From positions 62,001 through 126,000 of the forward strand of contig NZ_JAHEDV010000033.1 in the NCBI RefSeq assembly GCF_024641065.1: 64,000 bases of DNA, in the 5' to 3' direction. This stretch comes from Rhodoluna sp. GTDB taxonomy: Bacteria > Actinomycetota > Actinomycetes > Actinomycetales > Microbacteriaceae. Below, in pieces: positions 1 to 9,138 of the stretch. Numbering within the stretch: the stretch's first letter is position 1; every line of letters begins with the position of its first letter. The notes under the pieces are model-generated. The model searched no databases. It was not told the origin of the DNA and saw only the letters and a program-made list of their open reading frames with translations. Both the position numbers and the translations under genes were made by a program.

Positions 1-464
1 TAGCAACTGCTGAGGCACTTGGTCTTGGCGAGAACGGCCGCTACATGGTTGCTCTAACCTTCGGTAACGTTCACGGAGTTTACAAGCCAGGCAACGTAAA
101 GCTTCGCCCAGAGCTACTTGGTGAAATCCAGTCAGCTGTTGGTGCAAAGTACGGCAAGTTGATGCCTTTCGACCTAGTGTTCCACGGTGGTTCAGGCTCA
201 ACCCCAGAAGAAATCGCAGAGGCTGTTTCACACGGTGTCATCAAGATGAACATCGACACCGACCTTCAGTATGCGTTCACCCGCCCAATTGCTGGCCACA
301 TGATGGCTAACTACGACGGCGTACTAAAGATTGACGGCGAAGTTGGCAACAAAAAGTTCTATGACCCACGCGCATGGGGCAAGGTTGCCGAGGCAGGCAT
401 GGCTGTTCGCGTTGGCGAAGCAGCTGCCGAGCTAGGTTCAGCCGGAAAGTCAATGAGCTTGTAA
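1..464 (+). CDS. fbaA: Fructose-bisphosphate aldolase class II, C-terminal part (5' end outside window)
   Basis: The reading frame is open from base 3 and runs to a TAA at 464, so only the C-terminal ~153 residues are present. The enzyme is the zinc-dependent glycolytic/gluconeogenic aldolase that interconverts fructose 1,6-bisphosphate with glyceraldehyde 3-phosphate and dihydroxyacetone phosphate in the cytoplasm. Visible class II landmarks are the GNVHGVYKPGNVKL segment with a metal-binding histidine, the phosphate-binding HGGSGS loop, and the KMNIDTDLQYAFTRPI segment. Gene end and downstream bidirectional terminator are intact. Family identification is firm; nothing can be said about the start. 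Confidence 0.95.
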   Translation, partial: ATAEALGLGENGRYMVALTFGNVHGVYKPGNVKLRPELLGEIQSAVGAKYGKLMPFDLVFHGGSGSTPEEIAEAVSHGVIKMNIDTDLQYAFTRPIAGHMMANYDGVLKIDGEVGNKKFYDPRAWGKVAEAGMAVRVGEAAAELGSAGKSMSL

Positions 465-472
465 AAAGTCTC

Positions 473-513
473 AAATAAATGGGCCCCTTCATTTCGAAGG
501 GGCCCATTTATTT
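473..513. terminator. Bidirectional intrinsic terminator between fbaA and ispH
   Basis: A perfect 18-bp stem (473-490 with 496-513) surrounds the 5-base loop ATTTC. The stem is flanked by A-rich sequence on one side and T-rich on the other, so it can stop transcription from both convergent genes. Confidence 0.9.
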
Positions 514-524
514 AACTAAATTTA

Positions 525-1544
525 TTAGCGCTTGACCTTGTTGTTTAGGTCGGTGCCGGCAGCTTTGAGTTCTTTGCGAAGTTCAGCTGGCAATGAGAAC
601 TGAACGTCTTCTTCAGCGGTCTGCACGGTGCGAACGTCGCCATAGCCGCGGCGAGCTAGATCTACTAGCACCTCATCAACGAGTTCTTCAGGCACTGATG
701 CACCAGATGACACACCAACGGTTTGAACTCCGTCAAACCATTCATCCAAGATTTCAGATGCATAGTCGATGCGATACGAAGACTTTGCGCCGGCCTCGAG
801 TGCAACCTCAACCAAACGAACGGTGTTTGAAGAGTTAGCCGAACCAACTACCAGAACAAGATCTGAACCAGCGCCAACCTTCTTGATGGCAACCTGGCGA
901 TTTTGCGTGGCATAGCAAATGTCGTCGCTCGGTGGGTTCTGCAAATCTGGATACTTCTTGCGAAGTTTGACCACGGTCTCCATGGTTTCGTCAACTGAAA
1001 GCGTGGTCTGCGAGAGCCAGATCAACTTCTTTGGGTCACGAACAGTTGAGCGCTCAATCGATTCGTCTTTGTCGATGATTTGAACAGCGTGCGGCGCCTC
1101 ACCTGCGGTGCCTTCGATTTCTTCGTGACCCTCGTGGCCAACCAAAAGAATGTCATAGTCTTCAGCAGCAAATCGCTGAACCTCGCGGTGAACCTTGGTT
1201 ACCAATGGGCAAGTTGCGTCAATGGTGTTGAGCCCGCGAGCCTCGGCAGCGGCAACCACGGCCGGTGAAACACCGTGAGCAGAAAAAACCAAAACTGAAC
1301 CCTCGGGTGCTTCGTCAACTTCGTTGATAAAAATCGCTCCACGTTTTTCCAGCGAAGAAACCACATGCTTGTTGTGAACAATTTGCTTGCGCACGTAAAC
1401 CGGAGCACCGTAGTGGTCGAGTGCTTTCTCAACTGCGATTACTGCTCGGTCAACACCAGCGCAATAGCCACGCGGAGCAGCTAACAGCACCATCTTTGAA
1501 GAACTTTGAAGTCGCTGGTCGGCGGTATCCTTGATTTCAGTCAC
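525..1544 (-). CDS. ispH: 4-hydroxy-3-methylbut-2-enyl diphosphate reductase IspH
   Basis: Last step of the non-mevalonate (MEP) isoprenoid pathway: reductive dehydration of HMBPP to IPP and DMAPP by an Fe-S enzyme. The 339-residue protein has the three conserved cluster cysteines in their usual contexts: RGYCAGV (C28), DATCPLV (C112) and CYATQNRQ (C210), plus the GHEGHEE histidine motif near residue 137. It starts with GTG at 1544; a TATCAT hexamer lies 12-7 bases upstream and there is no good ribosome binding site, which suggests a leaderless transcript. It is divergent from xseA. The pathway partner ispE lies at 37252-38175. Confidence 0.97.
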   Translation of the reverse strand: MTEIKDTADQRLQSSSKMVLLAAPRGYCAGVDRAVIAVEKALDHYGAPVYVRKQIVHNKHVVSSLEKRGAIFINEVDEAPEGSVLVFSAHGVSPAVVAAAEARGLNTIDATCPLVTKVHREVQRFAAEDYDILLVGHEGHEEIEGTAGEAPHAVQIIDKDESIERSTVRDPKKLIWLSQTTLSVDETMETVVKLRKKYPDLQNPPSDDICYATQNRQVAIKKVGAGSDLVLVVGSANSSNTVRLVEVALEAGAKSSYRIDYASEILDEWFDGVQTVGVSSGASVPEELVDEVLVDLARRGYGDVRTVQTAEEDVQFSLPAELRKELKAAGTDLNNKVKR

Positions 1545-1550
1545 CCCTCA

Positions 1551-1556
1551 ATGATA
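1551..1556 (-). promoter_or_regulatory. -10-like TATCAT at -12..-7 of ispH
   Basis: Read on the minus strand, TATCAT lies exactly 12-7 bases before the GTG of ispH, the spacing expected if transcription starts on the start codon. It is one member of the TANNNT set described in the findings. Confidence 0.5.
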
Positions 1557-1602
1557 AACGGCTTCAATTGACGGATTGTGGTGGCCAACTTTAGGAGGCG
1601 AA

Positions 1603-2820
1603 ATGCAAGAAGACGAACTCTCTGGCGCCCCTAAAGTCAGTTCGGAGCTTTCTCCTTGGCCGGTGTCTCGCCTTTCGGCAACTCTCAAAGAGTGGATCGA
1701 GCGCCTAGGCACTCTGTGGGTCGAAGGCGAACTTGCCTCGATCAAAATTGGGCCAAGCAACATGTTCGGCGAACTTCGCGACCTGCAGGTTGAAAACAGT
1801 GTTTCGATTCACTCTTGGAACGTGGCGAAGATTCCTGCTGATTTGAAGCAGGGCGACCGTGTTTTAGCGCTAATCAAACCAGCTTTTTGGCCCAAGGGCG
1901 GCAAGCTCACAATGCAGGTTTTCGAAATGCGCAAGGTGGGCCTTGGCGAACTACTTGAACGAATCGAACGCCTTCGCACGCAGCTAGGCATCGAAGGCCT
2001 CACCTCGCCAGAGCGCAAGCAGCCGCTGCCGTTCTTGCCGAACAAAATTGGCCTAATTACCGGCAAAGACTCCGACGCCGAAAAAGACGTGCTGCAAAAT
2101 GCCAAACTTCGCTGGCCAGATGTCTCATTTCGTGTAATTCACACTTTGGTTCAGGGTGACAAGGCCGCGCCAGAGGTTATCCGTGCCATTCAAACCCTGG
2201 ATGAAGACCCTGAGATTGACGTCATCATCATTGCCAGAGGCGGAGGGTCGTTTCTTGACCTCATGGTCTTCAGCGACGAAGCCTTGGTTAGAGCAGCCGC
2301 AGCTGCCAAAACCCCAATTGTTTCTGCCATCGGTCACGAAAATGATCGCCCAGTTCTTGACGATGTTGCAGACCTTCGAGCATCAACTCCGACCGATGCT
2401 GCAAAACGTGTGGTTCCTGACGTCGTTGAAGAACTTCATAAAGTTGCACAGCTTGGGCAGCGTGCATTTTTGCGCGTTGAAGGTTATGTGAATGCGCAGT
2501 TAGAGCGCCTAGAGCAAATTCGCAGTCGACCAAGCCTGGCTAACCCCTATTCATTCATCGACGACAAAGAACTTGAACTCGAAAGATCACTTCAATCGGC
2601 GCGTGGCCAACTAGACCAGGTGTTGAATCGTGAATCGATGCTTATCGGGCACCTTCGTCAGCAAGTTCGTTCACTATCACCACAATCAACCCTTGATCGC
2701 GGTTACTCGGTGGTTAGAGATGCACAGGGCCATGTGATTCAAGATGCCGCAAAAGTTAAATCAGGGCAGGCGCTAACAGTGCGCTTGGCCAAGGGACAAA
2801 TCGGCGTCACTGCCGACTAA
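1603..2820 (+). CDS. xseA: Exodeoxyribonuclease VII large subunit XseA
   Basis: Catalytic large subunit of exonuclease VII, which degrades single-stranded DNA to oligonucleotides together with XseB. The 405-residue product has an N-terminal OB-fold (about residues 20-110), then the catalytic exonuclease_VII_L domain with the conserved IIARGGGSFLDL and AIGHENDRP segments, a coiled-coil middle and a C-terminal DRGYSVV motif. I chose ATG 1603 because AGGAGG sits at 1593-1598; an in-frame TTG at 1576 would add nine residues but overlaps that ribosome binding site. xseB follows after 20 bases, so the two are co-transcribed. Confidence 0.95.
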   Translation: MQEDELSGAPKVSSELSPWPVSRLSATLKEWIERLGTLWVEGELASIKIGPSNMFGELRDLQVENSVSIHSWNVAKIPADLKQGDRVLALIKPAFWPKGGKLTMQVFEMRKVGLGELLERIERLRTQLGIEGLTSPERKQPLPFLPNKIGLITGKDSDAEKDVLQNAKLRWPDVSFRVIHTLVQGDKAAPEVIRAIQTLDEDPEIDVIIIARGGGSFLDLMVFSDEALVRAAAAAKTPIVSAIGHENDRPVLDDVADLRASTPTDAAKRVVPDVVEELHKVAQLGQRAFLRVEGYVNAQLERLEQIRSRPSLANPYSFIDDKELELERSLQSARGQLDQVLNRESMLIGHLRQQVRSLSPQSTLDRGYSVVRDAQGHVIQDAAKVKSGQALTVRLAKGQIGVTAD

Positions 2821-2840
2821 GAAATAGACTGGAACCCAAG

Positions 2841-3068
2841 ATGAGCGCACAAAAGAACCCAAATGCCGACGTGGCTGAACTCAGCTATGAGCAAGCTCGA
2901 GATGAACTCATTAAAGTTGTCGCCGAGCTAGAGCAAGGCGCTGTAACTCTCGAGGCGTCACTGGCTCTTTGGGAGCGCGGCGAGGCCCTTGCCACCCAAT
3001 GCGAAAACTGGCTAACCGGTGCTCGCAAGCGACTCGACGACGCAATCGAAACAAAGAAAGCAAAATAG
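2841..3068 (+). CDS. xseB: Exodeoxyribonuclease VII small subunit XseB
   Basis: The 75-residue protein matches the XseB family in length and layout: two helices (roughly residues 13-32 and 35-70) with the family pattern LSYEQARDELIKVVAELEQG then LEASLALWERGEALA. It binds the XseA coiled coil to form the holoenzyme. It lies directly downstream of xseA, and its TAG stop shares its G with the GTG start of the next gene, so translation of the following DUF4245 gene is probably coupled. Confidence 0.95.
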   Translation: MSAQKNPNADVAELSYEQARDELIKVVAELEQGAVTLEASLALWERGEALATQCENWLTGARKRLDDAIETKKAK

Positions 3069-3622
3069 TGAGCGAAGACTCAGCGGCTAAACACAGAGCA
3101 AAGCAGACGCTCAATAATCTGCTTCTGGCTTTGGTAGCTTCGCTTGGCATCATGATTGCAATTGTTCTTATTGTTCCTCGCGATGACAGCAACCGAATTC
3201 AGCCTGTTGATCACATCGCACTTGCCATTGAGGCCAAAACTGCCAGTGGCCACGAGGTTCTTGCCCCCGAACTGCCTCAGGGGTGGTGGGCCAACCACGC
3301 CAAGTGGGTTTCGACCGCAGCTGACGGCGTTGAGTATTGGGAGGTTGGCTTTGTCGGCCCTAAGAATCAGTACGTTGGCCTGACCCAGGCATTTGCCGTG
3401 AACCCAACCTGGGTTACGCTTCGAAGCGCAGGCTTTGTGCCTGATGAAAGTTTTGCTGGTGCACCAAACTGGCTGAAGCAAACCCCCGGCCCAAAGGTTG
3501 AGGCTGATCCGGTGTTATGGACTCTCAATCTAGAGAGTGACTATGTGTCGCTTGAAGGCAATGCCTCCCCAGATGAATTTGCCGAGTTTGCCCAACTAGT
3601 TGAAACGGAGTTAGACAAGTGA
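3068..3622 (+). CDS. DUF4245 family membrane-anchored protein
   Basis: A 184-residue protein of the actinobacterial DUF4245 family, function unknown. A hydrophilic N-terminus is followed by one membrane segment (about residues 15-37) and an extracytoplasmic domain rich in tryptophan (GWWANHAKW, GVEYWEVGF, NPTWVTL). The frame is open further upstream inside xseB, but GTG 3068 is preferred because it overlaps the xseB stop and places the membrane segment near the N-terminus. Its own end overlaps the next start (GTGA), making xseA-xseB-DUF4245-carbonic anhydrase one translationally linked unit. Confidence 0.85.
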   Translation: MSEDSAAKHRAKQTLNNLLLALVASLGIMIAIVLIVPRDDSNRIQPVDHIALAIEAKTASGHEVLAPELPQGWWANHAKWVSTAADGVEYWEVGFVGPKNQYVGLTQAFAVNPTWVTLRSAGFVPDESFAGAPNWLKQTPGPKVEADPVLWTLNLESDYVSLEGNASPDEFAEFAQLVETELDK

Positions 3623-4248
3623 TCGAATCAACCAGACCTGAAACCCCGCGTGACGCCTGGCAGGCCATTCTTGACGGCAACCGTCGCTTTGTTTCTGGCA
3701 CTCCGGCTCACCCAAGACAAGACATTGATCGCCGCGAGTCGCTAGCTGCAAGGCAGAAGCCATTTGCCGCCCTATTCGGTTGTTCAGACTCTCGTCTTTC
3801 GGCAGAAATCATTTTTGACGTCGGCCTCGGCGACCTTTTTGTAGTTCGCAATGCCGGCCAAGTTATTGCCGAGACCATTCTTGGTTCACTTGAATATTCA
3901 GTTGAAGTTTTGGGCGTTCCCCTGATTTTGGTTCTTGGTCACGACGAGTGTGGAGCAATTCGCGCAACCATAGATTCGACCGAAGGCAAACTTGAATCTA
4001 AGGGCGAATTCATTCACGACCTAGTCGAGCGCATTAGGCCAACCGTTGAGGCAGCAAACCGTGACGGCAAGCACCACATTGATGACATCACGCAGTTGCA
4101 CATCCAAGACACCATCAATGAACTTCTAACCCGCAGCAAACTAATTGCCGATGCCGTCAAGGCCGGCAAGCTGGCCGTGGTTGGCGCTAACTACACCTTG
4201 AGCCGTGGCGAAATCGCAACAATTTTCACGAGCGACAACCTCAACTAA
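3619..4248 (+). CDS. Beta-class carbonic anhydrase
   Basis: Cytoplasmic zinc enzyme for reversible hydration of CO2 to bicarbonate, supplying bicarbonate for carboxylases. The 209-residue protein carries the zinc ligands and active-site pair in the standard order: C55, D57 and R59 in GCSDSR, then H108 and C111 in GHDECGA. The GTG start overlaps the TGA of the DUF4245 gene by four bases (GTGA), so it is translated as part of that operon. fumC follows after 47 bases with its own ribosome binding site. Confidence 0.95.
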   Translation: MIESTRPETPRDAWQAILDGNRRFVSGTPAHPRQDIDRRESLAARQKPFAALFGCSDSRLSAEIIFDVGLGDLFVVRNAGQVIAETILGSLEYSVEVLGVPLILVLGHDECGAIRATIDSTEGKLESKGEFIHDLVERIRPTVEAANRDGKHHIDDITQLHIQDTINELLTRSKLIADAVKAGKLAVVGANYTLSRGEIATIFTSDNLN

Positions 4249-4295
4249 AAACAAAACTTAGACAGCATTTTTAACGCAACGAAAGGTCACACCAA

Positions 4296-5684
4296 GTGGA
4301 ATTCCGCATCGAACACGACACCATGGGTGAAGTAAAAGTTCCAGTAAACGCTCTTTATCGTGCCCAGACTCAGCGCGCTGTTGAGAATTTTCCTATCTCT
4401 GGCACCACGCTAGAGCGCGCCCACATTGCGTCGCTTGCCCAGATCAAGAAGGCCGCTGCCCTGGCCAATGCCAAGCTTGGCGTTCTAGATTCTGCGCTCG
4501 CTAATGCAATCGCCGATGCTGCAGACCTTGTTATTGCCGGCAAGCACGACGGTGAATTTCCGGTTGACATTTTTCAGACCGGTTCGGGAACCTCTTCGAA
4601 CATGAACATGAACGAAGTACTTGCAACTCTTGCAACCCGTGGCCTTGGCAAAGACGTTCACCCGAATGACCATGTGAATGCATCGCAGTCTTCAAACGAT
4701 GTGTTCCCAACCTCGGTTCACGTTGCCGTAACCGCAGCTCTTATCAACGACCTTTTGCCTTCACTCGACTACCTAGCGGTTGCTCTTGAAGAGAAGAAAG
4801 AGCTCTGGAAGACCGTAGTCAAAGCTGGCCGCACTCACCTCATGGATGCAACCCCAGTGACCCTGGGTCAAGAATTCGGTGGCTATGCAGCGCAGATTCG
4901 CTATGCAATTGAGCGCGTTCAGTCAACCATCGGCCGTACTGCCGAAGTTCCACTTGGTGGCACCGCAGTTGGCACTGGAATCAACACCCCAAAGGGATTT
5001 CCACAAGAAGTCATTCGCCTACTTGCCGAAGAAACTGGTTTGCCTATTACCGAGGCTCGCGATCACTTTGAGGCCCAGGGTGCACGCGATGCACTGGTTG
5101 AAGCATCTGGTGCTTTGCGTGTACTTGCAGTCTCGCTCACCAAGATCAACAACGATCTTCGCTGGATGGGCTCAGGGCCAAACGCAGGTATCGCTGAACT
5201 GCATATTCCTGACCTGCAGCCTGGTTCATCAATCATGCCTGGCAAGGTGAACCCTGTGGTTCCTGAGGCTGTAATGATGGTTTGCGCTCGAGTAATCGGC
5301 AACGATGCAACTGTTGCCTGGGCTGGCGCCACCGGTAACTTTGAGCTCAATGTAGCGATCCCAGTCATGGGTAACGCACTGCTCGAATCGATTCGCCTGC
5401 TGGCAAACTCAATGCGTTTGTTGGCCGACAAGACCGTAAGGGGGCTTGAGGCTAACGTCGAGCGTGCCCGTGCTCTTGCTGAATCTAGCCCGTCAATCGT
5501 GACTCCGCTAAACAAATACATCGGTTACGAAGCAGCGGCGAAGATCGCTAAGCACTCAGTTGCGAAGGGCCTGACTGTTCGCGAAGCAACAATCGAACTT
5601 GGCTATGTTGATGGCGAAAAACTTACGATGGAGCAACTGGACAAGGCGCTTGACGTTCTGTCTATGACCAGCCCTGGCTTATAG
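4296..5684 (+). CDS. fumC: Fumarate hydratase class II FumC
   Basis: Oxygen-stable, iron-free fumarase of the TCA cycle that converts fumarate to L-malate. The 462-residue length is typical. Visible signatures are the substrate-binding [14 protein letters not shown] segment near residue 100, [16 protein letters not shown] near 180, and the aspartase/fumarase signature [11 protein letters not shown] near 315. The start is GTG 4296, with a purine-rich GAAAGG about 12 bases upstream. It follows the carbonic anhydrase operon and precedes the ZIP transporter, whose frame begins within a few bases of the fumC stop. Confidence 0.97.
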   Translation: MEFRIEHDTMGEVKVPVNALYRAQTQRAVENFPISGTTLERAHIASLAQIKKAAALANAKLGVLDSALANAIADAADLVIAGKHDGEFPVDIFQTGSGTSSNMNMNEVLATLATRGLGKDVHPNDHVNASQSSNDVFPTSVHVAVTAALINDLLPSLDYLAVALEEKKELWKTVVKAGRTHLMDATPVTLGQEFGGYAAQIRYAIERVQSTIGRTAEVPLGGTAVGTGINTPKGFPQEVIRLLAEETGLPITEARDHFEAQGARDALVEASGALRVLAVSLTKINNDLRWMGSGPNAGIAELHIPDLQPGSSIMPGKVNPVVPEAVMMVCARVIGNDATVAWAGATGNFELNVAIPVMGNALLESIRLLANSMRLLADKTVRGLEANVERARALAESSPSIVTPLNKYIGYEAAAKIAKHSVAKGLTVREATIELGYVDGEKLTMEQLDKALDVLSMTSPGL

Positions 5685-5694
5685 AAGGTTTCTT

Positions 5695-6402
5695 ATCAAC
5701 GGCTCAATCGATCTGGGTTTTGCTATTGCCGCTTTTGCGGCGATAGCAACCCTGATTGGTTATGTCTTGGTGGCTTACCTGCCCAAACAAAGCAATATCT
5801 TTAACGGCTATGCCCTTCTTGTGGCCGCTGCAGCAATGATCATCGCCAGCGTGGTCGAACTGATTCCAAATGCGTTCTCAATTGACCGCGGCTGGGCCGA
5901 CTCTGCGCTCTGGTTCATTATTGGCCTGTTGATTTTTGCGCTCATCAAATTTGGTTCGGCTCAGCTTCAGAAAAAAGCTACCGGAATTCTTGGGTCTGTA
6001 ACCGTTGTAACGATCGCACTTACCCTGCACAACATCCCAGAGGGCACTGCCTCGATAGCAGCGGCAAGTGCTGACCTGAACACCGGATTAGCCACTGGAA
6101 TTGCCATCGGACTGCAGAACATTCCAGAGGGCCTCTCGATTGCTGCCTTGGCTTTAGCCGCCGGACACAGCCGCATTCAGACTTTTGTTTTGGTCGCGGT
6201 ATCTGTGATTGCTGAAATCATCGGTGCCGGCACCATTTGGCTCAACCAATCACTACTAAATTCTGAAATCAATTCGCACTTATTGCTGATCGTTGCTGCA
6301 ATCATGCTCGCCATTAGCTTCATTGAATTGGTACCCGATGGCTTGCGATTGATCTCAAGTTCTCAGCCTATGAAAAAGGCACCAGCGCGAGGGCAGCGCT
6401 AA
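5695..6402 (+). CDS. ZIP-family metal transporter, probable non-canonical ATC start
   Basis: Integral-membrane divalent metal transporter of the ZIP (ZupT/GufA) family, probably importing zinc or related metals. The two family metal-site motifs are present in consecutive helices: HNIPEGTA and QNIPEGLS. The first ATG/GTG/TTG-type codon in frame is TTG 5767, but that would cut the first membrane helix in half. Codons upstream (from 5695) encode its missing part, INGSIDLGFAIAAFAAIATL, and AGAAGG at 5683-5688 lies six bases before ATC 5695. No ATG, GTG or TTG exists in frame between the upstream stop at 5665 and 5767. The start is therefore uncertain; the product is not. The 3' end overlaps the convergent prepilin peptidase gene by 35 bases. 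Confidence 0.8.
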   Translation: MNGSIDLGFAIAAFAAIATLIGYVLVAYLPKQSNIFNGYALLVAAAAMIIASVVELIPNAFSIDRGWADSALWFIIGLLIFALIKFGSAQLQKKATGILGSVTVVTIALTLHNIPEGTASIAAASADLNTGLATGIAIGLQNIPEGLSIAALALAAGHSRIQTFVLVAVSVIAEIIGAGTIWLNQSLLNSEINSHLLLIVAAIMLAISFIELVPDGLRLISSSQPMKKAPARGQR

Positions 6403-6853
6403 AGCCTCCCAGCAGGTAAGGCCCAAGCGCAATACTCTTTGACCGACTTAGCTTGCGAAGAATCAAAAGTGGCAATACTGCCAAACTCGCCGCGAGAAAT
6501 GCGAGAAAAACTGCAACCAGCGGTGACATAGGACTAAACCATCCAAGCGCCAGCGCAATGACCGTGATTAGCTTCACATCGCCCATTCCAAGTGATGCCA
6601 GGCGATTTAGCAGCAAGCCTATTACAAAGGCCACAGCAGCCACACCAAGTGCCAGCAGGGCCTGCATCCATGCATCTTCAAGCCAAGCCGTCAGTAGCTG
6701 GCTCAGCAGCGTTATGGGCAAAGCTGGAAGAACCAGTCGATTAGGCAGGCGATGTTCACGGATGTCTGTTTTGGCTAGCGGCCAGGCAACCGCCAGTAGA
6801 TAGGCAGGGCCCAGCCAAGGCAACAGCATGGCAAATATAAATTGTGCATTCAC
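6368..6853 (-). CDS. Prepilin peptidase, A24 family (catalytic domain only)
   Basis: Polytopic membrane aspartic protease of the type IV prepilin/TadV class, 161 residues, without the N-terminal methyltransferase domain. The two catalytic aspartates are visible in TDIREHRLPNRL near residue 30 and in GMGDVKL near residue 93. Such enzymes cleave the leader of type IV or Flp pilins at the cytoplasmic face. No pilin, ATPase or assembly gene lies in this window, so its substrate is elsewhere. It converges on and overlaps the ZIP transporter gene by 35 bases. Confidence 0.85.
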   Translation of the reverse strand: MNAQFIFAMLLPWLGPAYLLAVAWPLAKTDIREHRLPNRLVLPALPITLLSQLLTAWLEDAWMQALLALGVAAVAFVIGLLLNRLASLGMGDVKLITVIALALGWFSPMSPLVAVFLAFLAASLAVLPLLILRKLSRSKSIALGPYLLGGFSAALALVPFS

Positions 6854-6907
6854 CCGAGCAGGCTATTGAAAAGCGCCATCACCTGCGCAAGTTATGAACA
6901 GGTCAAA

Positions 6908-8236
6908 TTAGTTGTCGAGCAAGTCGGTGACCAAAGCAGCAATAGCCGAACGCTCAGAACGCATCAGTGTGATGTGAGCAAAAAGGTCGTGCCCCTTGAG
7001 TGACTCAATTACCGCGGCGATTCCGTCGTGACGACCAACCCGCAGGTTATCGCGCTGGGCAACATCGTGAGTCAGAACCACCTTTGCATTTTGACCAATG
7101 CGCGACAGAACGGTTAGCAAAACATTTCGCTCGAGAGACTGAGCCTCGTCAACAATCACAAAAGCGTCGTGCAAAGAGCGACCGCGAATGTGAGTCAGCG
7201 GCAAAATTTCTAGGATGTTGCGATCAACGATGTGGTCGATAACCTCTTTAGAAACCAGAGCACCCAAGGTGTCGAAAATGGCCTGACCCCATGGGTTCAT
7301 CTTCTCAGTTTCGCCACCAGGGAGGTAGCCGAGTTCTTGACCGCCAACGGCAAAGATAGGGCGAAAAACAATAATTTTCTTGTGCTGGCGGCGTTCGAGC
7401 ACAGCTTCTAGAGCCGCGAGCAGCGCCATCGCCGATTTACCAGTTCCGGCGCGACCGCCGAGTGAGACTATGCCAACCTCAGGGTCAAGTAACACGTCAA
7501 TTGCTAGGCGCTGTTCGGCCGATCGACCGTGAACGCCAAACACATCGCGGTCTCCGCGAACCAGTTTGATTTTGCCGCCTTTTTCAACGCGACCGAGGGC
7601 ACTCCCCCGATCTGAAGAAATCACTAAGCCAGTGTTTACCGGCAGGCCGGCTGCATCCTTGGATTTAATTACTTCGGTTTCATAAAGGTCGGCCATCTCG
7701 TCAGCAGAAAGGCTCACCTCGGCAATACCTGTCCAGCCAGAATCAACCACGTTGTCATTGCGATATTCCTCAGCACTCATACCCAGTGCCGAAGCCTTTA
7801 CGCGCATAGGCAAGTCTTTAGAAACCACCGTGACATTCGAACCTTCACTTGCGAGGTTGAAGGCGCAAGCAAGAATACGACTGTCGTTGTCACCCAGTTG
7901 AAAACCTGCCGGCAAAACTGACTGGTCAATGTGATTCAGCTCAACGCGAAGAATTCCTCCGTCGCCTACCTGAATCGGAAAATCAAGTCTCTCGTGCTCA
8001 GCACGAAGGTCATCTAGCAGTCGAAGCGCCTGACGAGCGTAATAGCCAATTTCTGGGTCGTGCCGTTTCTTTTCAAGTTCGTTAATCACAATGATGGGAA
8101 TAACAACTTCTTGTTCTTTGAACTTGAAAATTGCTTTGGGGTCTGAGAGCAAAACCGAGGTGTCAAGAACATAAGTCTTGGTTGCCTGCGAGGCCGCTGT
8201 GGTCACTTTTTCTTTAGCTGCTGATGTCTTACCCAC
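6908..8236 (-). CDS. PIN-PhoH fusion ATPase (PhoH2-type RNA helicase/ribonuclease)
   Basis: The 442-residue protein joins an N-terminal PIN-like ribonuclease domain (about residues 20-165, beginning [12 protein letters not shown] with acidic residues of the nuclease site) to a C-terminal PhoH ATPase (about 230-440) with Walker A GRAGTGKS and Walker B FVIVDEAQ. This is the PhoH2 architecture, known in mycobacteria for RNA unwinding and cleavage. TTG 8239 is in frame, but GTG 8236 is preferred because AAGGAG lies five bases before it and only two before the TTG. Monocistronic as far as I can see. Confidence 0.9.
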   Translation of the reverse strand: MGKTSAAKEKVTTAASQATKTYVLDTSVLLSDPKAIFKFKEQEVVIPIIVINELEKKRHDPEIGYYARQALRLLDDLRAEHERLDFPIQVGDGGILRVELNHIDQSVLPAGFQLGDNDSRILACAFNLASEGSNVTVVSKDLPMRVKASALGMSAEEYRNDNVVDSGWTGIAEVSLSADEMADLYETEVIKSKDAAGLPVNTGLVISSDRGSALGRVEKGGKIKLVRGDRDVFGVHGRSAEQRLAIDVLLDPEVGIVSLGGRAGTGKSAMALLAALEAVLERRQHKKIIVFRPIFAVGGQELGYLPGGETEKMNPWGQAIFDTLGALVSKEVIDHIVDRNILEILPLTHIRGRSLHDAFVIVDEAQSLERNVLLTVLSRIGQNAKVVLTHDVAQRDNLRVGRHDGIAAVIESLKGHDLFAHITLMRSERSAIAALVTDLLDN

Positions 8237-8336
8237 CAAAGCTCCTTTATCTCAGCTTGAGGTGAGATTACGCCCGAACGCGGCTCGACAATCACAAAGA
8301 CACGCCAACTTTTTCAGGACGTTATTTAGTGTTCAC

Positions 8337-9098
8337 CTAGGCGCCAAAACGGCGGTGTCGCGATTCAAACGCACGGATGGCTCGCAAGAAGTCAACGCGC
8401 CTGAAATCTGGCCAGAGCGCTTCTTCGAAATAAAACTCAGACTGCGCAGACTGCCAAAGCAAAAAGCCCGAAAGCCGCTGTTCACCCGAGGTTCGAATAA
8501 CCAGGTCAGGGTCGGGTTGCCCAGAAGTGTACAGATGCTGCGTGATCAATTCTGGGTCTAGCAATTCGGCTAAGTCGTCGATGCTTGTGCCCTCTTTGGC
8601 ATGCTGTTTGAGAATTGAACGCATGGCATCGGCAATTTCTTTTCGACCGCCGTAGCCAACGGCAAGGTTTACGTGCAGACCCTTATTTTTCACGGTTTTT
8701 GCCTCAGCCTTGGCAATCGAATCAGCCAAGCTTGCCGGCAGTGCTTCGCGGTCGCCGACCAGTTGCGTCTTGAATCGGCCATCGTTAGCAATGTCTAACG
8801 CCAAACCACCAATGATGTCTTGAAGTTCTTTTAGCTCTTCGCCAGCTCGGCCCTTCAGGTTGTCGGTAGACAAAAGGTAGAGGGTCACAACCTTGATGCC
8901 GAGATCAGAGCACCAACCCAAAAATTCGAGCGTCTTTTGTGCGCCAACGGCATGGCCGTGACTGGCCTTAGCTCCACCCTGGCGCTCGGCCCAACGACGG
9001 TTGCCATCAAGAATTACACCTACGTGGCGAGGCAGATCTTGAGGCAGCAGACCACGTTCAAGGTTGCGCTCATAGAGTCGATAAATCAGGTTTCGCAC
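8337..9098 (-). CDS. uppS: Isoprenyl transferase (undecaprenyl diphosphate synthase)
   Basis: Cis-prenyltransferase that condenses IPP onto an allylic diphosphate to build the polyprenyl carrier for cell wall synthesis. Family marks: HVGVILDGNRRWAE (P-loop-like substrate site with catalytic Asp), RTSGEQRLSGFLLWQSAQSEFYF and the C-terminal FRRVDFLRAIRAFESRHRRFG. The open frame extends much further upstream, but GTG 9098 gives 253 residues starting MRNLIYRLYERNL, the usual N-terminus; TAGCGT lies 13-8 bases before it. An alternative ATG at 9155 with GGAG upstream would overlap the divergent hemolysin III gene. Functionally linked with ispH and ispE here. Confidence 0.9.
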   Translation of the reverse strand: MRNLIYRLYERNLERGLLPQDLPRHVGVILDGNRRWAERQGGAKASHGHAVGAQKTLEFLGWCSDLGIKVVTLYLLSTDNLKGRAGEELKELQDIIGGLALDIANDGRFKTQLVGDREALPASLADSIAKAEAKTVKNKGLHVNLAVGYGGRKEIADAMRSILKQHAKEGTSIDDLAELLDPELITQHLYTSGQPDPDLVIRTSGEQRLSGFLLWQSAQSEFYFEEALWPDFRRVDFLRAIRAFESRHRRFGA

Positions 9099-9105
9099 AG
9101 GCTTA

Positions 9106-9111
9106 ACGCTA
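9106..9111 (-). promoter_or_regulatory. -10-like TAGCGT at -13..-8 of uppS
   Basis: TAGCGT on the minus strand lies 13-8 bases before the chosen GTG of uppS. Only 40 bases separate this start from the divergent hemolysin III start, leaving no space for long leaders. Confidence 0.4.
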
Positions 9112-9126
9112 GCCCAGCCCGAGGCG

Positions 9127-9132
9127 TAGAGT
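9127..9132 (+). promoter_or_regulatory. -10-like TAGAGT at -12..-7 of the hemolysin III gene
   Basis: TAGAGT is exactly 12-7 bases before ATG 9139, with no ribosome binding site in between, consistent with a leaderless transcript. Confidence 0.5.
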
Positions 9133-9138
9133 TGGCAT

